DNA from: Pseudoalteromonas sp. SMS1
GTDB taxonomy: Bacteria; Pseudomonadota; Gammaproteobacteria; Enterobacterales; Alteromonadaceae
Assembly (NCBI RefSeq): GCF_021530565.1
Contig: NZ_JAKGBI010000012.1
Location: forward strand, 1 to 64,000
DNA length: 64,000 nt
Direction: 5' to 3'
The notes under the pieces were generated by a model. It saw only the letters and a program-made list of their open reading frames with translations. It was not told where the DNA came from and searched no databases. The position numbers were made by a program, and so were the translations under genes. Shown here one piece after another: positions 58,590 to 64,000 of the stretch; the stretch's first letter is position 1, and the number at the start of each line of letters is the position of its first letter.

Positions 58590-60410
58590 ATGTGTGGAAT
58601 CGTAGGAGCTGTGGCAGAGCGCCCAGTTAACCGAATCTTAATTGAAGGTTTAAAACGTTTAGAATACCGTGGATATGATTCAGCAGGTGTTGCGTTAAGC
58701 GATGCTGGCACTTTGAATACCGTTAAAGCGGTCGGTAAAGTGGCTAACCTTGAAAGCGCATTGGACAGCGCAAACGTAAAAGGCACAACTGGTATTGCAC
58801 ACACACGTTGGGCAACACATGGTGGTGTAACCGAAGCGAACGCTCACCCACATTTATCAAATGAGCAAATCGCGCTCGTTCATAATGGCATCATTGAAAA
58901 CCACGAAGCACTGCGCGTTGCACTGCGTGATGATGGTTATACGTTCTTATCGGATACAGATACAGAAGTGATGGTGCACTTAATTCACCAACTACGCCAA
59001 CAGCACAAAACATTGTTAGAAGCTGTTCAAGCTGCGACGAAACAGTTAGAAGGTGCGTACGGTACGGTTGTTTTTGATAAAGAAAACGACAACGAGATCA
59101 TCGTCGCGCGCTCTGGTAGCCCTTTGGTTATTGGTTTAGGCCTAGGCGAAAACTTTATTGCTTCTGATCAGTTGGCACTTTTACCTGTAACGCGTAGCTT
59201 TATCTTCTTGGAAGAAGGCGACGTTGCACGTATTACACGTGATACGGTTGAAATCTTTGACGTTGACGGTAACCCGGTTGAGCGTGAAGTCGTTGAGTCA
59301 AACATCACGCAAGATGCTTCCGGTAAAGGTGAATACCGCCACTACATGCTAAAAGAGATTTACGAGCAACCACTGGCGGTACGTAATACGCTAGAAGGCC
59401 GCCTTGAAAATGACAAAGTGGCGATTGACGCGTTTGGTGACAGCGCCAATCAAATCTTCAAAGATGTGAAACATGTTCAAATCATTGCATGTGGTACGTC
59501 GTATCACTCAGGCATGGTTGCGCGCTACTGGCTTGAGCAATTTGCTGGTGTGAGTTGTAATGTAGAAATCGCGTCAGAGTTCCGCTATCGTGAGTCGTTC
59601 GTTCATGAAAATAGCCTATTAGTGACAATTTCACAGTCAGGTGAAACTGCAGATACACTGGCTGCGCTTCGTCTTGCCAAAGAGCAGGGCTACATGGCTT
59701 CAATGACCATTTGTAATGTCCCTGGTTCATCGTTAGTCCGCGAGTCAGATTTGGCATTTATGACCAAGGCTGGTGCAGAGATTGGGGTTGCGTCAACCAA
59801 AGCGTTTACTACTCAACTAGTTGGTTTATTAATGCTAACGGCTTCGATCGCGCAAGAGAAAGGCCGTGATCAGAGTGCCATTGTTAATGCTATTAAGACG
59901 CTACCAAACAAGCTGGAAGAAGCACTCAGCATGGCCGATGGCATTGAAGCATTGGCTGAAGAGTTTGCCGACAAGCATCACTCGCTCTTTTTAGGTCGTG
60001 GTTCTCAATACCCAATTGCAATGGAAGGTGCGTTGAAGCTGAAAGAGATCTCTTATATTCACGCAGAAGCTTATGCGGCGGGTGAATTAAAGCACGGTCC
60101 TTTGGCACTGATTGACGCAGATATGCCTATCATTGTTGTGGCGCCCAACAACGAACTGCTTGAAAAGCTCAAGTCAAACGTTGAAGAAGTACGTGCGCGT
60201 GGCGGCATTATTTATGTCTTCGCTGACAAAGACTCTGCATTCTCATCAGACGACACAATGCGTGTTATGAATGTGAACCACGTCGAAGACATCATTGCGC
60301 CAGTTGTCTATACAATCCCATTACAGCTACTGTCATACTACGTTGCTGTGATTAAAGGCACTGATGTTGACCAACCACGTAACCTAGCGAAATCGGTAAC
60401 GGTTGAGTAA
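58590..60410 (+). CDS. glmS: Glutamine-fructose-6-phosphate aminotransferase GlmS
   Basis: 606 residues. [14 protein letters not shown] exposes the catalytic Cys as residue 1 after Met removal. The Ntn glutaminase domain is followed by two SIS isomerase domains ([32 protein letters not shown]). It ends in the conserved LAKSVTVE. GlmS makes glucosamine-6-phosphate, the first step towards UDP-GlcNAc. The last codons are the known recognition site of the Tn7 TnsD protein, and a Tn7-like end lies 25 bases after the stop. GGAGA precedes the start. Confidence 0.98.
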   Translation: MCGIVGAVAERPVNRILIEGLKRLEYRGYDSAGVALSDAGTLNTVKAVGKVANLESALDSANVKGTTGIAHTRWATHGGVTEANAHPHLSNEQIALVHNGIIENHEALRVALRDDGYTFLSDTDTEVMVHLIHQLRQQHKTLLEAVQAATKQLEGAYGTVVFDKENDNEIIVARSGSPLVIGLGLGENFIASDQLALLPVTRSFIFLEEGDVARITRDTVEIFDVDGNPVEREVVESNITQDASGKGEYRHYMLKEIYEQPLAVRNTLEGRLENDKVAIDAFGDSANQIFKDVKHVQIIACGTSYHSGMVARYWLEQFAGVSCNVEIASEFRYRESFVHENSLLVTISQSGETADTLAALRLAKEQGYMASMTICNVPGSSLVRESDLAFMTKAGAEIGVASTKAFTTQLVGLLMLTASIAQEKGRDQSAIVNAIKTLPNKLEEALSMADGIEALAEEFADKHHSLFLGRGSQYPIAMEGALKLKEISYIHAEAYAAGELKHGPLALIDADMPIIVVAPNNELLEKLKSNVEEVRARGGIIYVFADKDSAFSSDDTMRVMNVNHVEDIIAPVVYTIPLQLLSYYVAVIKGTDVDQPRNLAKSVTVE

Positions 60411-60434
60411 GTGGATTGCACGAACATAAAAAGT

Positions 60435-60503
60435 TGTGGCTTAGGAATAAAGATTCATACTAAGTATTAAAGTGTCATCCTAAGTAATAAAGTTTCATAC
60501 TAA
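60435..60503. repeat. Transposon end with three tandem 20-bp TnsB-type repeats
   Basis: After TGTGGC at 60435-60440 come three 20-bp blocks at 60441, 60461 and 60481; the last reads TAAGTAATAAAGTTTCATAC, and the others differ at a few positions. As I remember it, the Tn7 right end also has TGTGG and tandem repeats of about 21 bp of the form ACAATAAAGTCTTAAACT. AATAAAG, the following pyrimidine-rich part and ACT align. Confidence 0.8.
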
Positions 60504-60512
60504 AATAAACTG

Positions 60513-60538
60513 AAAAGCCGACAAAAAGTCGGCTTTTT
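60513..60538 (-). terminator. Bidirectional rho-independent terminator
   Basis: AAAAGCCGAC and GTCGGCTTTT pair around AAAAA and are flanked by A and T runs. It lies 10 bases past the stop of the WYL gene (minus strand) and can also stop read-through from glmS into the element. Confidence 0.9.
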
Positions 60539-60547
60539 AATAATCTC

Positions 60548-61444
60548 TTACAGGTAGTCGAAGAGCATTTGTCTGTTCTTGAGTAGAAAATTGTAATACC
60601 TGTTTTTATTCTGGCCGGATTCCTCATCGCTTTTGTCAATGAGCCACTGACTACACAACAACCAGATTAATGCACCTCTCTCGGTTAATATAATTTCGTC
60701 TTGATTATCTGCCATCCCATAGTCTCGTCTTACAGAGGCTTTTAGATCATCATTTAAGCTAGGGTGCAATTCTAATAGAAGCGGAAGCATCGTGTTCCAC
60801 TTTACGTCATGAGCTAATAGCTCATATGGCTGCGCATCTTTTTCGACAACATTAAGGTTAATATTACAAGCTCGAGCGAAGTTGAAATTCTTAAAGCTAT
60901 AGCTATTACTAGATCTATCGTAAGCTCTAAAAAGCCAGTTTTTACCGTCTGATATTAGAGTTAAAGGGACTAATTCTCTGCAGCTATGGTTGCAACTATT
61001 CGCGGAGATATATTCGCAATTAATGGCTTGCTGGTTAAACATAGCTCTGGTGATTTTTGACACCTGATCAATGTTTAATTGTTCTGGCACTTTCCCGACT
61101 CGTGCATAATTTAATATTGGCTTACCTATTAACCTGTTTTTGTTAAAGCCGTGCGAAAGCATTCCTAAAGCAGTGTCAGCATCCATAGCTATAATAGGCT
61201 CATAGGAGTCTTCACAGATCACATTAACCTTCCTGCTCCTATCATATTGCATATTATTTGGTTTTAGCTTGTGATACAGAGATAAAAGTCTTGAAGATGA
61301 AGCTTCTGCTAAGTTGAAAGCTTCGGCCAAGTCCGTTCTTTGTATCGAGCCTGTAAATCGAAGTTTAAAGTCTACAAATGCTAGACGCTCTGCATTCGAC
61401 CCATATTCTTCACTCAATTTAGCGTAGTCATAAGTTGTTGCCAT
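60548..61444 (-). CDS. WYL-domain transcriptional regulator, BrxR/CapW-like
   Basis: 298 residues. The N-terminal part (about 10-95) is a winged helix with RLAFVDFKLRFTGSIQRTDL and ASSSRLLSLYHKL. A WYL-like middle domain (about 125-205) has LVPLTLISDGKNWLFRAYDR, with WLFRAYD in the place of the WYL signature. The C-terminal part (about 210-298) should dimerise. Size and order match BrxR and CapW, repressors at the head of anti-phage defence operons (BREX, CBASS and others). It points towards glmS, and the genes it would control lie on the other strand to the right. GAGTGAAAGTG precedes the ATG. Confidence 0.85.
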   Translation of the reverse strand: MATTYDYAKLSEEYGSNAERLAFVDFKLRFTGSIQRTDLAEAFNLAEASSSRLLSLYHKLKPNNMQYDRSRKVNVICEDSYEPIIAMDADTALGMLSHGFNKNRLIGKPILNYARVGKVPEQLNIDQVSKITRAMFNQQAINCEYISANSCNHSCRELVPLTLISDGKNWLFRAYDRSSNSYSFKNFNFARACNINLNVVEKDAQPYELLAHDVKWNTMLPLLLELHPSLNDDLKASVRRDYGMADNQDEIILTERGALIWLLCSQWLIDKSDEESGQNKNRYYNFLLKNRQMLFDYL

Positions 61445-61638
61445 AACACTTTCACTCTTATTTTTTTAATGATATTAGCAGTAGTTTTCATGAATTACAC
61501 GAATCATTTTGATATGTGATATTTGTTTTTATATAAAAAAGCAGAGATCATTATTTGATCTTTCATAAACACAGGTGTAGTATGTATTTTGTTCGATAGC
61601 GAACATGTTTTAATCATTACAATTAATTGGAGGTAAAA

Positions 61639-61812
61639 ATGGCAAAAAATGCACCTTATGGCGATGGTAAGAGAATTGGTGCTGTAAAAGAGCGTTCTCA
61701 ATTCCAGACTCCGTCAGGACTATGGGCAAAAAGAGATACAAATACAGGAAGAATCATGGATGTAAAAATGGATGGAGAACCATTTAAGGGGGTGAGAAGA
61801 GAGAAGAAGTGA
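61639..61812 (+). CDS. Small basic protein of unknown function (57 residues)
   Basis: The ATG at 61639 has a strong TTGGAGG site. The protein is Lys/Arg/Gly-rich: AKNAPYGDGKRIGAVKERSQ, GLWAKRDTNTGRIMDVK and PFKGVRREKK. I recall similar proteins of about 60 residues with the NAPxGDGxRxGAVxxRSQ start in many bacteria, often in accessory islands, but no function is known to me. No Cys, no membrane segment. It diverges from the WYL gene with about 195 bases between, where shared control sites may lie. Confidence 0.75.
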   Translation: MAKNAPYGDGKRIGAVKERSQFQTPSGLWAKRDTNTGRIMDVKMDGEPFKGVRREKK

Positions 61813-61813
61813 A

Positions 61814-61833
61814 AGACCTATCGAAATAGGTCT
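61814..61833 (+). terminator. Hairpin after the small basic protein gene
   Basis: AGACCTAT and ATAGGTCT form a perfect 8-bp stem with loop CGAA, one base after the stop codon. No T-run follows, so termination is uncertain. Confidence 0.5.
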
Positions 61834-61953
61834 CCATACAAATTGGCAGTTCAGGGCGGCCACCCTGTTCTAATTTTATAGAAAACAACCAATGTCCTTG
61901 ACTATAAATCTAACTTATATGATTCGTCAAGGGCTGTGGTCCCAGGAAAAATT

Positions 61954-62031
61954 ATGAGTAAAAACGATTCTAAGAAAGAATCATCAGAAGACGTTGAGTA
62001 TATATACAGACCTTATGTAACTACCCCATAA
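61954..62031 (+). pseudogene. 5' remnant of a gene interrupted by the IS3-type element
   Basis: The ATG at 61954 with AGGA upstream starts MSKNDSKKESSEDVEYIYRP. After about 20 codons the frame enters the insertion element at 62016 and stops at 62029-62031. The original product is not recognisable. No continuation could be identified with certainty after the element at 62728. Confidence 0.6.
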
Positions 62032-62727
62032 GCTGAAACAGTTCATAAGTAGAATTTTCCATTAACTAAAATAGGAAAATTTACGATGAGAAAAAGTAAG
62101 TTCACCGAAACCCAAATTGTCGGCATGATAAAAGAAGTAGAGTCAGGTTAAGACGTAAAGGAAAGCGCCGTGTACCAACGAGAACACCTGAACCATTAAC
62201 TGCACCAACACAACATAATGAGTCGTGGTCAATGGATTTTATGAGTGATGCGTTAAGCTATGGGCATCGTTTTAGAACATTTAATGTACTCGATGACTTC
62301 AATCGACAAGCATTAGCCATTGAAGTTGATACCAGTTTAACGGCTGAAAGGTTTATTAGGACACTAAAACAGCTCATTGCTTGGCGCGGTAAACCAAAGC
62401 AAATTAGAGTAGATAACGGCCCTGAATTTACCTCAACTGCACTGGACTCTTGGACAGTGGAAAACAACATCAAGTTGGAATTTATAAAATCTGGCAGCCT
62501 TTATCAAAATGGCTTTGCGGAAAGGTTTAACCGAAGCTATCGTGAAGAGGTATTAGATTTATACTTGTTTGAGTCACTACAAGAAGTACATGACACCACA
62601 GATAAGTGATTAGATACTTATAATTATGAGCGGCCTCATGATTCACTTGGCTATATGACACCAATTGGTTATCTTGAGGCTGCATAAAGTTCTACGAAAG
62701 TGCTGTACTAAATTGGGTGGAGTTACA
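62016..62727 (+). mobile_element. Decayed, internally deleted IS3-family element
   Basis: The left end starts TGTAACTACCCCATAAGC and the right end reads inward as TGTAACTCCACCCAAT, imperfect inverted repeats starting with TG as in IS3. The bases just outside (TTA left, CAG right) do not match, so no target duplication is left. Length is about 712 bases, while complete IS3-type elements are 1.2-1.5 kb. Confidence 0.85.
62086..62687 (+). pseudogene. IS3-family transposase remnants (orfA start fused to orfB end)
   Basis: The first part reads MRKSKFTETQIVGMIKEVES, the start of orfA, with a stop at 62149-62151. From 62154 another frame gives RKGKRRVPTRTPEPLTAPTQ, the middle of orfB, so about half of the element is deleted between them. 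SWSMDFMSDAL, RVDNGPEF and NGFAERFNRSYREEVLD retain the three DDE residues. A TGA at 62607-62609 replaces a conserved Trp before LDTYNYERPHDSLGYMTPIG. It cannot make an active transposase. Confidence 0.9.
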
Positions 62728-63012
62728 CAGGAGCACTATAAATAATCACAGTTCAATGAAAAGGATAGCTTTAGTCTAACAATAAATCCTGCTATTTCCC
62801 CTCAAAAACACCTTATGGGGAGACAAATTTGTCCTCACCTCTATTATCATAGTATGTACTGTTCCTATTCGTCTAATTGGCGATTAGTCTGATTAGCAAT
62901 ACGTCTACTTTGGTAGTCAACTGAGTCCTCATGAGTAGAGACATAAAGATCTATACTATCGAGATCATAAGGTCCCCACCTCAAGGCATAAACGTCTCCC
63001 CTATAAAGGTTA
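62728..63012. other. Intergenic region between the IS remnant and the HTH gene
   Basis: About 285 bases. A minus-strand frame (62865-63068) crosses the inverted repeat and the start of the next gene; it has no support and is not called. The end of the interrupted gene may be here but cannot be recognised. Confidence 0.4.
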
Positions 63013-63046
63013 CATGTCATAATTATTGTGCTGTAATTATGACATG
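63013..63046. promoter_or_regulatory. Perfect 13-bp inverted repeat upstream of the HTH gene
   Basis: CATGTCATAATTA at 63013-63025 and TAATTATGACATG at 63034-63046 are exact complements with 8 bases between. It ends 20 bases before the start codon at 63067. It is probably an operator, perhaps for the HTH protein itself or the WYL regulator. Confidence 0.75.
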
Positions 63047-63066
63047 ATTCAAGTGGAGCGACGTAC

Positions 63067-63570
63067 ATGTCTACAGCAAAAACAAAAGAAATTACAGCAG
63101 AAAAAGCTGTTCAAACAAATGAAAAAAAATGGGGAAAAACTCTTATGGAATCTGGATGGACTGCCTTTCCCAGTATTATTTTGGAAAAGCAGCATGCTCT
63201 AGGTTTAAGCGCCATGGACGTTAATATCATATTGTACTTGTCTACCTTCTGGTGGGAAGCGGAAAATAAGCCTCATCCATCGAAAAAAACTATAGCTGAA
63301 GCGTTGAATGTAGATCCGAGAACTATTCAAAGAAGGATTTCAGCTTTAGAGAAGGCGGGATTTATACGTCGAGAATATAGGCCCGATAAAGACAAGGGAA
63401 ATAAATCAAATATTTATCATTTTGATGGGTTGATCAGTGAGGCAGAACCATTTGCTCTTGAGAAAATCGAGGCTAATAAAGCCAGGGCGGAAGAGGCAAA
63501 AGCTCGCAGAACAAGGAAGAAACCGAAGAAAACAGTATTTACTGCAATAGATGGCGGTAAATCTGACTAA
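63067..63570 (+). CDS. Helix-turn-helix protein (HTH_36-like)
   Basis: 167 residues; GGAG precedes the ATG. Residues about 30-115 resemble the winged helix of plasmid and phage replication or conjugation regulators: LGLSAMDVNIILYLSTFWWE, HPSKKTIAEALNVDPRTIQR and RISALEKAGFIRREYR. The C-terminal 50 residues are charged and coiled-coil-like, ending in a Lys/Arg stretch (RAEEAKARRTRKKPKKTVFT). It probably binds DNA and may regulate neighbouring genes of the element; a replication role is not excluded. Confidence 0.8.
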   Translation: MSTAKTKEITAEKAVQTNEKKWGKTLMESGWTAFPSIILEKQHALGLSAMDVNIILYLSTFWWEAENKPHPSKKTIAEALNVDPRTIQRRISALEKAGFIRREYRPDKDKGNKSNIYHFDGLISEAEPFALEKIEANKARAEEAKARRTRKKPKKTVFTAIDGGKSD

Positions 63571-63801
63571 ATAAATCGAGTGCTATATGTGGGAAAGTTG
63601 AAAATTTTGGTGTTTTAGCTGGTTGGACCACTTAGGTGTAAATGTGTGTTATATTATAAGTTGGGCGCTATATTTATTTCAGTGTTTTCGTTGTGTTAAA
63701 ATCGTGGTAGAATAATCATATATAAGAGAATTTTGCATATTGAGGAGTTATATAAGTAAGGATGATTTTATAAGAAGAAATTAATTGTCGTGAGGGAGCG
63801 C

Positions 63802-63854
63802 CTCGACCTATGCCCTGATATTGCATATTGGCGTATGCATTGGGAAAGGCCGAG
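63802..63854 (+). ncRNA. Strong nested hairpin, candidate structured RNA
   Basis: CTCGACCT (63802-63809) pairs with AGGCCGAG (63847-63854) with one mismatch. Inside, CCC pairs with GGG, and TGCATA pairs with TATGCA around the loop TTGGCG. It could be part of a leader RNA or of a retron-type RNA for a gene beyond the edge. No family was recognised. Confidence 0.4.
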
Positions 63855-63922
63855 AAGCTGAGCATTTCTATGCGGCGGAATTGCACGCAGAGAGACACTG
63901 TTTATTTGACACCATTCAGTAT

Positions 63923-63969
63923 ATCTCCTGCACAGCTTTAGCGCAATCATGTGTATTTATACAGGAGAT
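63923..63969 (+). promoter_or_regulatory. Possible ribosome-binding-site hairpin of a gene starting at the window edge
   Basis: ATCTCCTG at 63923-63930 is the exact complement of CAGGAGAT at 63962-63969. The second arm contains AGGAG, about 8 bases before an ATG at 63976 that opens a frame running off the window. Pairing would hide the ribosome binding site, so this may control translation. Confidence 0.4.
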
Positions 63970-64000
63970 GTACCTATGCTTATGTGTAGCTACCCTATGC

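Larger units (their letters stand above)
60435..64000. mobile_element. Tn7-like element inserted at the glmS attachment site (continues past the window)
   Basis: The left boundary is a TGTGG terminus exactly 25 bases after the glmS stop, the classical Tn7 insertion position, followed by tandem TnsB-type repeats. The five bases before it, AAAGT (60430-60434), would be the target duplication. All genes to the right differ from the chromosomal backbone: a WYL regulator, small unknown proteins, a decayed IS and structured intergenic DNA. No tnsABCD gene is seen within 3.6 kb, so the transposition genes are farther on or lost. The other end must be found beyond the window. Confidence 0.75.
63571..64000. 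other. Gene-free, structured stretch to the window edge
   Basis: No gene in 430 bases until a possible start codon near 63976. Two clear foldable parts are listed separately. The first 200 bases are AT-rich and may hold a promoter. Confidence 0.5.

Noticed and set aside
61504-61701. Minus-strand frame of 65 codons opposite the small basic protein
   Set aside because: It overlaps the well supported plus-strand gene with a strong ribosome binding site and looks like AT-rich chance coding.
62865-63068. Minus-strand frame overlapping the HTH gene start
   Set aside because: It would read through the 13-bp palindrome and overlap the start codon of the better supported HTH gene; no motif.

Overview
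The window looks like chromosomal DNA of a marine gammaproteobacterium, most likely Pseudoalteromonas or a close Alteromonadales relative. The basis is gene content and protein likeness read by eye; no database search was run. It carries the replication origin neighbourhood (mioC - oriC - mnmG - rsmG - parA - parB), the complete atp operon, glmU and glmS, so it is the main chromosome close to oriC. Accessory blocks sit between these housekeeping genes.

Layout. 1-7365: right edge of a nonribosomal peptide cluster. It contains the 5' end of an NRPS gene (condensation domain, start of an adenylation domain), a SyrD/PvdE-type cyclic peptide ABC exporter, an aspartyl/asparaginyl beta-hydroxylase-like oxygenase and a DxD glycosyltransferase, all on the minus strand, then a second glycosyltransferase on the plus strand. 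8092-20368: mioC, a GATC- and DnaA-box-rich oriC, mnmG-rsmG-parA-parB, and atpIBEFHAGDC with promoter and terminator. 20760-42110: a ToxR/CadC-like regulator, then a lanthipeptide-type RiPP region. That region has a class III LanKC, a tandem repeat array that could encode an RNA rich in GGA hairpin loops, two paralogous LuxR-type regulators around a metallo-beta-lactamase-fold lipoprotein, and three tandem double-glycine precursor peptides without cysteine. After glmU come a HlyD adaptor, a C39 peptidase ABC exporter, a LanC and a full-length LanB.

42180-57624: mixed cell-envelope genes (thpR, a GH24 lysozyme, an mltD-like LysM transglycosylase, a TonB-dependent-receptor-like protein, a LytTR regulator). 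A histidine kinase / sigma-54 activator pair then diverges from a MacA/MacB-like efflux operon, with a visible -24/-12 promoter and upstream palindromes. A two-DTG aspartic protease follows.

57783-64000: a DeoR-type regulator and glmS. Twenty-five bases past the glmS stop begins a sequence like a Tn7 right end (TGTGG terminus, three tandem 20-bp repeats). The rest of the window therefore appears to be cargo of a Tn7-like element: a WYL regulator of the BrxR/CapW kind, a small conserved-looking protein, a gene cut by a decayed IS3-family element, an HTH protein behind a perfect 13-bp inverted repeat, and a structured, gene-free stretch leading to the edge.

How the genes may work together. The double-glycine leaders of the three small peptides fit the C39 protease of the exporter at 35340-37469. 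LanB/LanC or LanKC could dehydrate their Ser/Thr-rich cores. Because the cores have no Cys, the usual thioether rings cannot form within these peptides, which makes this the most unusual system in the window. No tRNA, rRNA or CRISPR array was seen.
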